From Acanthamoeba lenticulata (lineage: Eukaryota; Discosea; Longamoebia; Acanthamoebidae), in the NCBI GenBank assembly GCA_002179805.1, contig NAVB01001830.1, positions 1 to 28,014 of the forward strand: DNA of 28,014 nt, given 5' to 3'. The translations under genes were made by a program, and so were the position numbers. The number at the start of each line of letters is the position of its first letter. Positions within the stretch are counted from its first letter, which is position 1. Below, in pieces: positions 19,256 to 28,014 of the stretch. The notes below the pieces were generated by a model that was not told where the DNA came from, made no database searches, and was given only the letters and a program-made list of their open reading frames with translations.

Positions 19256-19786
19256 TGCTATTAGCAGATGAGCTTAATAGTGTTGTTGATTTTGTACAAG
19301 TGGTCTCCTCTTGCTGTCGGCGGTGCAGCTCGCACGAACGCAAGCAGAGGAGAAGGAAACAGGAACGCTAATGCCTTGCGTGCCAGAGATAGTCCAGACG
19401 CTAAGCACCCGGCCCGCGAACCGCCGCTCAAGTTGCTCGAGCATGTCTGACGAGCTTTACTACTTTGCACAGTCCTCAACGGAACGCATTCGCTCTTGTT
19501 TGCTGTGAACACGAGAATGAAGTCTGTTCTTGAGACGATGCTCACGTGTAGCAAGAACGCGCGTTTGAAAGTCCCATACAGAAACAGGAGTAACGTTTCG
19601 CCTTTTATTTAAATTACAATAAAAATAAGAACGAAAAAAAAAACGTGCATTCGCGTTCTGTTGTTCATGGGCACAGGCATCTCGTCTTGGCCTGAGAATA
19701 TTGCCCCCTTCGTCAGCATAACAGCAGCAAAGATTGGAACGGAACGGCGATTTTGAGTTCCCAATCGGGCAGATTTAGGTTGAAAG
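19256..19786. other. Bidirectional intergenic region between the Tyr-rich gene and the SulP gene
   Basis: 531 bases between divergent ATGs. A minus-strand frame (19261-19554) has no codon bias or recognisable content. An AT-rich patch lies at about 19600-19640. I see no RNA gene or repeat. Confidence 0.45.
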
Positions 19787-22700
19787 ATGGAGCGAAATCC
19801 ACCGCTTGAGGAAGACATTTCCTCGCTTGGCCCTCGCCTTCAACGAGGTTCAGCCCTTGTGAATCGTTAGCCGCATGCATGCATGGCCTTACTCACCTCC
19901 ACCGACAGAAATCAACGAATTGATGGATTTGTTGCGCCTGGCGGACACCGATCTGACCGCCGATGAGGTCGAGCTCTTTGAGCACAACTTCAACATTTAC
20001 AAGAAGTTCATCAAGGACGGGACGCACTACACTCTTGAAGGCACGCGCAAGCTGCTTTTGCTTCTCCTTGTGTGTTAGTGTGTGAGTGTGTTATTGAGGT
20101 TGACGAGTGTCAACTGACCTCTGCCTCGCCGCGCAGGCGTGAGCGACACGGTGGAGATCCAGCTCAAGATCGAGAAGGCCAAGGCCGACCTGGCGTGCAT
20201 GTGCTACGACTTTGTGTGCTCCTATTACGCCAAGGTCAAGCGCACCAAGGTCCTGCTCCTGCTCGACGGCTTCAAGCGGCTGCAGGGCCGCCTCGCCACG
20301 CGGCACGAGCTGGGCCGCAAGGAGCAGTTGCGCGAGCACCGGCGCGAGCAGACCAACGCGGACGAAAGCAACTCCAGCGAGCTCGACAGCGACGGCGCCA
20401 GCGCCGAAGCCGTACGCAGGCGGCGCGCGCGGCACGGCAGCCGACAGCCTAAGCAGCAGCAAAAGCAGAAGAAGCATCAACAGCACAGCAGTGGCGGCGA
20501 CGCCGCGCCCCAGGCTCGCGCCCCCAGAGACGCCAAGCTCGCCATCGCTGCCAAACTCGGCGGTGTCGGTGTCAGTGGCCGTGACAGGAGCCTGAGCGTC
20601 AACGACGGCGGCTCGGACTTGACCGACGACGAAAATGGCAAACACAACAACAACGACAACGGTTACAACGACGACGACAAGAAGAAGAAGAAGAAGAAGG
20701 AGGAGGATGAGGACGGCGAGCGACAGTCCGTGCCGAGCACGGCCCGCGAGAACACATTTTACGACAGCGAGTATTTCCGGGTGGTGGGCAACAAGCAAAC
20801 CAGCCGGCGGGCGCGCGTGCGGCGCGCCTTGGCCAAGGTTCGCGCGCAGTTGACGCTCGCGCGTCTGCACGACCTCGTTCTGCACAAGCTGCCCATCCTC
20901 CGATGGTTCCCGCGTTATTACCTCCCCACGTCGGCCTGTGGCTCGCCCGCCGCAGACGCCGCCGGCGGCGGCGCCGAGCGCGACCGCGACCGCACCGTCC
21001 CCGGAGACGAGGCCGAGCCTGCGGCGCGAGATATGTGGTGGGTGTTTGCCAACCTGCGCGGGGACCTGCTGGCGGCCATCACCGTCGGGTTCATGCTCAT
21101 CCCGCAGGGCATGTCCTATGCGCTCGTGGCCGAGCTGCCGCCGATCTACGGCCTCTACGCCGCGCTCATCCCGCTGGCCCTCTATTGCGTACGGCGGCCA
21201 GACCCCTCGGAGCTCTCGCACATGTCCTTGACGTCCCGTTTGACGCGCGTGCGCGCATGATACTGGTGATCATTTCCTGCAGTTCTTTGGGTCGTCGGCG
21301 GAGCTGTCGGTGGGCCCCACGGCCATGGTGTCCCTCCTCATCCCCGAAGCGGCGGCCGCCATCGCCGAGGTGCGTTGACTGCTGCCGCTGGCGCTGCCGC
21401 CGCAGTTGGCCGTCGTCGTGGTCGTCGTTGTGAAGTCGCACGCATGGGTGCGGTGGCTGACCAGATCGCTGCGTGTTTGCGGCGCATCAGAAAGGCACGC
21501 CGGAATACATCGATGCCGCGCTGCTGGTGTCGGCCGTCAGCGGGTTGCTGCTCATAGGCGGGTCGCTTCTCCACGTTGGCTTCATCCTCGAGAACCTTCT
21601 CTCCCATCCGGTACGTTGTATTTTTTTTTTCATGAATTGAAAAAGTCTTACATAAAATATAAAATAAAAATAAAATAAAATGCGAAACAGGTTCTGAGCG
21701 GCTTTACGTCGGGTGCAGCGATCATCATCATGGGCTCGCAGCTCAAGCACCTTTTCCGCATCGACATGTCAGGTATGCACCAACCTGTACACGACATAGA
21801 AGAGCTAGTCTAAAAGTCTGAACTGAGCGGTGGCCTGTTTGACGACGGCTCACTCCCATGGATGGCCCCACCACAGGCAACACCTTGATCGAGTACATCG
21901 AGTCATTCGTGGACGCGGCCGGCGACATCCACTGGTGGACCACCGGTGCGTGGGTGGTCTCTGGACTTACGTAGAATGCCAACACTTTGACTTGCATTCC
22001 TGACATAATCTTCGCGACTTCCTCATGGCAGTGTTAGCGCTGCTATGCGTCGCCTGCATCTTTCTCGTGCGGTTCATCAACAAGCGGTACGTCAGACACG
22101 TCCCATTAGACCGTTTAAATTATTAATATGAATAATAATATCAATAAAACACAAATCAATGCAGAGTGCCCGCGTCGTTGTTGCTTCTGCTGCTGGTGAC
22201 TCTGCTCAACTGGATCTTTGACCTCTCGGACGCGGTACGTCTCTGATCCATCAGCTCTTGCCCACATTCTTGCAATTCCAGTCTAAACGACGTTGTTTTG
22301 TATGAGCGCAGCTGGGCCTGAAGCAGGTCGGCGAGTTGCCTCAGGGCCTGCCAAGCCCCTCGTGGCTACGCGCCTTCTCCTGGTGCCACCTCTCGGCCTC
22401 CGCGCCTCTATCTGCGGAATGCGAAGCAGCTCACTCTGCTGTGTGCGCGCAGGGAGAACGTGAAGGCCGTGTTCCCAGCGGCCGCGACCGTCTCCCTCCT
22501 GGGCTTTATCGAGTCCATCTCCGTCGCCAAGCAATTCGCCGGTGCGTCTCTTCTTCACCGGGAAGTTTTAGAGATATTTAATCCTCATCAATCGTATACA
22601 TTTAGCCAAGAGGCAGTATCACGTGAGTGCGGGCCAAGAGCTGCTGGCTCTGGGCGTCTGCAACCTTGGCGGCGCCATCTTCCAGTCCTGTACGACCGCC

Positions 22701-24295
22701 CCCGCCAGGCTTGCGCCCTCGCGCCTTCCCCTCTTCTTCTTTTTCTTCTTCTTCTTCTTGATCTTGCTTTGGTCTCATGCGATGCGGTGTGCCCGCGGCT
22801 AGACCCGGTGACGGGCAGCCTGTCGCGATCGGCGGTCAACTTCCAGGCCGGGTCGCGCTCGCCCATGTCCTCGCTCCTCGCCGCGAGCCTCATCGGCCTC
22901 ACCCTCCTCTTCTTCACCCCCGGTACGCGCACCATTGCCTTCCTCTTCGTCCTCGCTGGCATATTCGTCGACATTGTCGTCATTCTCGCTGTCGTTGTCG
23001 ACGTCAACATGGGCTGGCTGGCTGACGGGGATGTGGGATGCGCAGCGTTCAAGTACACACCACTGTTTGTGCTGGCGTCGATCGTGGTCTCGGCGGCGGT
23101 GCTGCTGATCGACTACGAGGAGGCCCTGTTCCTGCTCAAGATCGGCGACCGGGTCGATCTCGCGCAGATGCTGCTCGTGTTCCTGGGCACGCTGCTTCTC
23201 GGGCCCGAGCTGGGCGTCATCACTGCCATGGCCGTGTCGCTCATTCAGCTCATCTTCAAGTCGGCCAAACCCAACTTTGCCCGCCTCGGCCGCCTGCCGG
23301 GCACCCTCGTCTACAAGGACATCACCCGGTGCGACACACGGCTTGTGGCCCTCTTATGTGACTGGTGACTGTTGCTTACGACAACGACGACGACGATTTG
23401 CAGGTTCCCGAAAGCGCTGCGGCACAAGGGCATCCTGATCGTCCGGTTCGACTCCAATCTGTTCTTTGCCAACGTCAACTGGTGCGTTGGCTGCATTCAC
23501 TTTCTATTTTTTTAAAAGAATTTTTTATCTCTATTCTTACAAAAAAGAAAAAAGAAAGAAAAAAGCAAAAGCAAAAATCTCACCCACGCACGTAATGAGT
23601 AGGTTCCGAGAGACGCTGCTCCAGTACGAGACCAAGAGCAGGCACAAGATCTACGCCATCATCCTTGACGCCACAGGTACGCTCTGTCCATTTCTATTTG
23701 TCAAAAATTCAAAATTTAATGTAATTGAACCAACAGGTGTGAACTCGCTCGATTCGACGTCGATCCACCTGCTGGAGGACCTGGCGGCCGAGTACAAGGC
23801 CAAGCAGCTCCGCTTCCTGTGGGCTAATGTCAAGGGCAGCGTGCGCGACGTCATGAACGCCTCGGGTCCGACTTCACAAAGCAGCAGACGACGTGCTTCT
23901 TGCTCACCTTCATGCTCGTTGGTGCCGTCGCGCGCGCAGGTCTGGCGGTGAAGATCGGCATGGACAATTTTTTCCTTACGACGCACGACGCGGTAGACTA
24001 CATGCTGGCCGAGCTCGAGGACCGCGGCTTGATCAAGCCCGAACGCCGGCCCGCCCTCTTCCCGCTGGAGCGGGAGGACGGCTCGGACGACAGCTGGTGG
24101 GGTGACAATGATGAGGATGAGGACGAGGACGATGATGACAACCAAGACTATGCCGATGGAGAAAATGGCAAGGAGCGACGTCGCGGCAGCGAGCCTGCGA
24201 AGCACAAGGCCTACCGGCACGCCAGCGCGGCCGTCGGTCCAGAGAGCCAGGAGGACCTCGAGCGCGGCGCCAGTGTCGCCACCCGGTCGTCTTGA
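19787..24295 (+). CDS. SulP-family anion (sulfate) transporter with STAS domain, 18 exons, 1003 residues
   Basis: Exons: 19787-19847, 19909-20040, 20137-21188, 21283-21369, 21491-21610, 21691-21772, 21877-21945, 22032-22086, 22165-22234, 22312-22382, 22453-22541, 22606-22689, 22803-22922, 23046-23328, 23404-23481, 23603-23676, 23737-23865, 23940-24295. Total 1004 codons with stop. SulP hallmarks: GDLLAAITVGFMLIPQGMSY and AELPPIYGLYAAL (about 370-410), FGSSAELSVGPTAMVSLL, IESISVAKQFA, and YPVTGSLSRSAVN. A STAS domain (about 790-905) contains ILDATGVNSLDSTSIHLLEDL. The family moves sulfate or related anions across membranes, and STAS regulates it. Unusual is a cytosolic N-terminal extension of about 355 residues with helical, Gln/Lys-rich and poly-Lys/acidic stretches; the acidic C-terminal tail is Asp/Glu-rich. 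Translation could alternatively start at an unspliced ATG at 19875. Intron 2 appears to be GC-AG. Confidence 0.9.
20041..20136 (+). other. Predicted GC-AG intron in the SulP gene
   Basis: CTTGAAG|GCACGCGC to GCGCAG|GCGTGAGC (phase 1) joins YTLEG to VSDTVEIQ. A GT donor further on (CTTGTGT|GTTAG) also fits the phase but would add a TRKLLLLLLVC stretch, so GC is preferred, not proven. Confidence 0.5.
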
Positions 24296-24382
24296 AATGG
24301 CGGCTTTGGCAGAGAAATACATTTCTCTTTTTTTCTTGAAATTTTATCCGATTTTGCGCTTTTTGTGGATCTGTGGCAAGAG

Positions 24383-26977
24383 ATGAAGCGCCTGCTGGCC
24401 CGAGAAACAAGAAGTGCAGGTTTCGCGGCACTTTTGAGGCCATCCTCTGGGGCGGCCTACCGTCGGACTTTCTCGATTGCCCAAGAAGGCAGCCCTGTTG
24501 TTCTTCGCAGCTCCCGTCCCGACGCCAAGTCACGGGCCCGCCGCAGATGGCAAGGCAGTGCTTCATCGAAGGAGGCACCCTCGAGCGTGGAAGAAAAAGA
24601 AGAGGGCACTCTTCACTCTCGTTTGCCCTCCAAGACGCATACAGCAAAAAGAAGAGAAGGAGGCAACAACCAGCCTCGCGAGGCTCCCCCGAAGCAGACT
24701 TGGTCATCGCCAGCGGAAGTTATGGCACAGATGAAGCAGCTTCGTGCTTCTGACGCCAAGCTCACGGCGCAGCAGGTCCAGAAACTCGCCCAGTGCCTCA
24801 AGCAACTGCGCTCCTCGCGTCATGCAGGTATTATGCTTCTTCATTTTCTTAATGATTTATTTATTTATTTATTTATTTATAATGTATTTTGGGGGTTGGG
24901 GGGTAGGACAATCGCAAGGTGCCGTGCAGGCGCTTGTGGAGCTGATGGTGCACAAGGCTCAGTTCAAGTCTAATGCCATGAGTGCCGTGTTGCCGCTGGT
25001 GGAGGATGGTGACAAGGCCATCGAGCTCTTCCGTCGCGTCCCGGTACCGTTTGCCTCATCTCTTGGCCGTCTCTCTCTTTCTTTTCTTTTTTTTTCTTCA
25101 ATTCTTTTTTTAAAAAACAGAATGTCTTCTCTTTCTTCAACAGAAACTAATACTTGTTAGCAATTGTTGTTGTTGGGAACCCCCTCTTTTGGAATGTGTG
25201 GAATGTGTCGTGCGTACGTGTGGCCTGCCCACAGGATCCTAAGATCTACTGTTTCAATTCGCTGCTCTCTGCGTTGGCCAAGGCCGGCCGACCCGATGAT
25301 GTGGTGCACCACTTCGAGCAGATCAGCAAGGCCGGCCTGGAGCCCGACTTGGTCAGCTTCAACACGCTGCTCAATGTGCTGGCCAAGGCCGGGCGAGCCG
25401 ACGAGGCGCTGCGCCAGTTCGAGCAGCTCAGCAAGGCCGGCCTCAAGCCCGACTTGCACAGCTTCACCGCCCTGCTCAATGCGCTGTCCAAGGCGGGACG
25501 AGCTGACGAGGCGCTGCGCCAGTTCGAGCAGATCAGCAAGGCCGGCCTCAAGCCCAACTTGCCCAGCTACAACACGCTGCTCGACGCACTGGCCAAGGCG
25601 GGACGAGCTGATGAGGCGCTGCGCCAGTTTGAGCGGATCAGTGAGGCCGGCCTGAAGCCCGACTTGCACAGCTACAACTCGCTGCTTGACGCACTGGCCA
25701 AGGCTGGCCGACCCGACGACGCGCTGCGCCAGTTCGAGCAGCTCAGCAAGGCTGGCCTTCAGCCCAGCGTCCACTGCTTCAACACGATGCTCAATGCGCT
25801 GGCCAAGGCTGGACGCGCTGACGACGCGCTGCGCCAGTTCGAGCAGATCAGCAAGGCCGGCCTCAAGCCCGACTTGCACTGCTTCAACACGATGCTCAAT
25901 GCGCTGGCCAAGGATGGACGCGCTGACGAGGCGCTGCGCCAGTTCGAGCAGATCAGCGAGGCTGGCCTTCAGCCCGACTTGCACAGCTACAACACGCTGC
26001 TTGACGCACTGGTCAAGGCTGGCCGACCCGACGAGGCGCTGCGCCAGTTCGAGCAGCTCAGCAAGGCCGGCCTCAAGCCCAACTTGCACTGCTTCAACAC
26101 GATGCTCCATGTGCTAGCCAAGGCTGGACGCGCTGACGAGGCGCTGCGCCAGTTTGAGCAGATCAGCAAGGCCGGCTTGAAGCCCAATGCGCACAGCTTT
26201 GCGACGCTGTTGTCGGCGCTGGCCAAGGCGGGACGACCCGACGAGGCGCTGCGCCAGTTTGAGAAGATCAGCGAGGCCGGCCTGCAGCCCAACTTGCACT
26301 GCTTCAACGCGCTGCTCGACGCGCTGGCCAAGGCCAGACGAGCCGACGACGCGCTGCGCCAGTTCGAGCAGATCAGCAAGACCGGCCTGCAGCCCGACTT
26401 GGTCAGCTTCAACACGCTGCTCAATGCGCTGGCCAAGGCCGGCCGACCCGATGATGTGGTGCACCACTTCGAGCAGATCAGCAAGGCCGGCCTGGAGCCC
26501 GACTTGGTCAGCTTCACTACGCTGCTCTATCCGCTGGCCAAGGCCGGGCGAGCCGACGAGGCGCTGCACCACTTTGGCCGCATCAGCAAGGCCGGCCTGC
26601 AGCCTGACGTGCTCAGCTTCAACTTGATTCTTGACGCGCTGGCCAAGGCCAGGCGAGTCGATGACGTGCTGCACCAGTTCGAGGAGATCAGCAAGACCGG
26701 GCTGGAACCGGACGTGCACAGCTTCAACAGGGTCCTCTACGCGCTGGAGAAGGTCGGCCGGGCCGCTGACGCGCAGCACTACTTTGAGCGAATGGAACAG
26801 GCCGGGCTGCAGCCGGACGTGCACAGCTTCAACGCGCTGCTGTCGGCGCTGGCCAAGGCCGGACGAGCCGACGACGTGTTGCGCTACCTGGAGCAGGTCA
26901 GCAAGGCTGGCCTGACACTTGACGTGCACCGCTTGGGCGCACTTCGCGATGCACTGCCCCAGGCTAATTTATCTTGA
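24383..26977 (+). CDS. Mitochondrial P-type pentatricopeptide repeat (PPR) RNA-binding protein, 3 exons, 774 residues
   Basis: Exons: 24383-24827, 24907-25043, 25235-26977; total 775 codons with stop. The N-terminus (MKRLLARETRSAGFAALL, then RPSSGAAYRRTF) is rich in Arg/Ala/Ser and nearly free of acids, a strong mitochondrial targeting peptide. A spacer with a helical segment (AEVMAQMKQLRASDAKL) precedes exon 3. There, 16 complete 35-residue PPR motifs and one partial motif run almost without gaps: consensus PDLHSFNTLLNALAKAGRAD followed by EALRQFEQISKAGLK. There is no E or DYW domain, so it is not an editing deaminase. P-type PPR proteins bind single-stranded organelle RNA, one motif per base, and affect stability, processing or translation. 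Repeats are unusually uniform. The gene starts 87 bases after the SulP stop and converges with the glutaminase gene. Confidence 0.92.
25235..26977 (+). repeat. Tandem 105-base coding repeat (16.5 PPR units)
   Basis: DNA-level repetition at a 105-base period across the exon. Units share long identical stretches such as GAGGCGCTGCGCCAGTTCGA. The block 25275-25361 is identical over 87 bases to 26430-26516. Confidence 0.9.
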
Positions 26978-27113
26978 AAAGAACAAAAAAAAAGAAAAAA
27001 ATCATTTGTCTTTTGTTTGGCCGTTTCTCTTCTCTTTTTTTCTTCATTCGTTTTAAATATTTTATCTGGACCGTCAAGGCGAAGATGTCCACACAGCAAG
27101 TTCTCACAGCTGA

Positions 27114-28014
27114 TCAACTGGAGAAAGAGACCAACTGGGGGAAGCTTGCAAGCATGGCTTCGCAGAACCTCGTCCCACCAACGCTCTTCATCTGCGGGTT
27201 GAGGCGCGGCCCGTAGACCGCCACGCCCATCACACCCGGCACGACCACTACCAACCACCACCCACACACAGAAGGGAGGGCCTCAGGAAAAGAGGAAGAA
27301 GAAAAAGAAGAGAAAGAGAGGAAGCGCACCAAGAATGGCGCCTGAGAAGGAGCTCTTGGCCGGCAGGCCCGCGCTCTGGGCCCACTTGTCGGTCACATTC
27401 AGAATGCGCACGGTCTGTGTTGCGATGCGCTTGGACACCGCCTCCCTGCTCCGCAAGAGAGGAGAGAAGGAAAGAGAGAGGAGGGGCATCATCGGTTGGC
27501 CGAATGTAAATCAGCAAAAAACCAGCACCTCGCGAGGACCCGAGCAGACAGACGACACGCACTTGTTGGTCAGGGGACAGGTCCCGGCATTGGCAAGCGT
27601 GGCCGCGACCGCAGCCAGGCTCTGTTGCCAGCAGAAGGTGATGATGGTGATGTGGTGATGCGGGTGATGGCGGGGTCAGCCCGAATCAATACAAACTAAA
27701 ACAAAAAACAAAAAACAAAAAACAAAAAACAAAAAACAAAAAACAAAAAACATGATGCAGCTGCTCACCTCGCAGGTGGTCTCCACGGAGCACAGCTGGA
27801 AGAAAAGGTCGACCAGCGGGCCTAGCTCGGCCTGCGGCGCAACGACACCATTGGCCCTCTGCAACCAACCAACCAATCAATCACCGCACAACCCGCGAGA
27901 TGATGAGCTCCATCTAAGACATCCACAGGTGAACGTACCAGCCAATGGGCCAAGCCGTGCGCCCTGCGTTAAAAAATAATAAACAAAAACAAAATTAAAA
28001 TAAATGAAATTACA
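27114..28014 (-). CDS. Glutaminase (serine-dependent, beta-lactamase fold family), C-terminal part; 5' end beyond the window
   Basis: Visible exons (high to low): 27939-27963, 27769-27858, 27563-27621, 27330-27445, 27114-27247; the gene continues past 28014. The joined sequence carries glutaminase landmarks: AHGLAHWLRANG, then VDLFFQLCSVETTCESLAAV, AATLANAGTCPLTNK, AGLPAKSSFSGAIL and VVPGVMGVAVYGPRLNPQ. It ends MLASFPQLVSFSS. These match the C-terminal half of bacterial GlsA and animal glutaminases, which hydrolyse L-glutamine to glutamate and ammonia; the AKSSFSG stretch corresponds to the conserved AKSGVGG region. The catalytic Ser-Lys pair (SxxK) lies in the missing N-terminal part. Location in the cell cannot be judged without the N-terminus. 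The exon at 27939-27963 is 25 bases. The gene converges with the PPR gene, 136 bases apart. Confidence 0.88.
27698..27751. repeat. (CAAAAAA)n heptamer repeat in a glutaminase intron
   Basis: About seven tandem 7-base units in the intron between the exons ending 27769 and 27621. Confidence 0.9.

Noticed and set aside
20091..21221. Minus-strand 376-residue ORF opposite the SulP N-terminal exon
   Set aside because: Antisense shadow of a GC-rich exon; no family resemblance.
25157..26110. Minus-strand repetitive Leu/Val/Glu-rich ORFs opposite the PPR array
   Set aside because: Antisense shadow of the 105-base repeats.
25235..26977. CRISPR-like regular repeats
   Set aside because: The 105-base period without spacers encodes PPR motifs in one continuous frame.
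1..28014. tRNA or rRNA genes
   Set aside because: I looked for T-loop GGTTCGA-type motifs and cloverleaf pairs; hits such as GGTTCGAGG near 3181 and 6715 are inside coding modules.

Overview
This window looks like nuclear DNA of a free-living amoebozoan, most likely Acanthamoeba or a close relative. Coding DNA is GC-rich and introns are short and AT-rich, with no bacterial operon signals. Gene content also fits: a Dictyostelium-type SH2 kinase (Shk family), a TMEM245-type membrane protein, an F-box/ankyrin protein of the kind shared with amoebal giant viruses, a multi-intron P450, and Ser/Pro-stalked surface proteins. The species is inferred from the sequence only.

Layout, left to right. At 1-816 (+) is the C-terminal receiver domain of a two-component protein cut by the left edge. 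An unrecognised 173-residue ORF (1153-1674, +) and an F-box/ankyrin-like protein (1796-2548, +) follow. Next come two paralogous surface-protein genes (3021-6293 and 6545-7526, +) that together carry three copies of one Cys-bounded module, Ser/Pro stalks and C-terminal anchor signals. A nine-exon TMEM245/AI-2E-family gene runs leftward (12257-7640, -), and a ten-exon P450 diverges from it (13000-15301, +). A Shk-type kinase/SH2 gene (18701-15762, -) and an 88-residue Tyr/Gly/Asn-rich protein (19255-18936, -) come next. An 18-exon SulP anion transporter with a STAS domain (19787-24295, +) lies 87 bases before a mitochondrial P-type PPR protein (24383-26977, +). The last gene is the C-terminal part of a glutaminase (-), cut by the right edge.

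I rebuilt all exon structures by hand, from reading-frame phase and homology to known families. Every multi-exon model that is complete in the window closes with an exact codon count: 1036, 295, 1280, 480, 658, 88, 1003 and 774 residues. Three introns only fit if the 5' splice site is GC rather than GT. Most donors follow GT(A/G)CG(T/C), not the usual GTAAGT. One 66-base intron is in frame and stop-free inside the kinase catalytic loop.

The genes do not form one pathway. This is a compact stretch of unrelated housekeeping, signalling and surface genes. The least described content is the surface-module family at 3.0-7.5 kb, the small Tyr-rich protein, the SulP N-terminal extension, and a near-consensus PPR array whose RNA target can be predicted.
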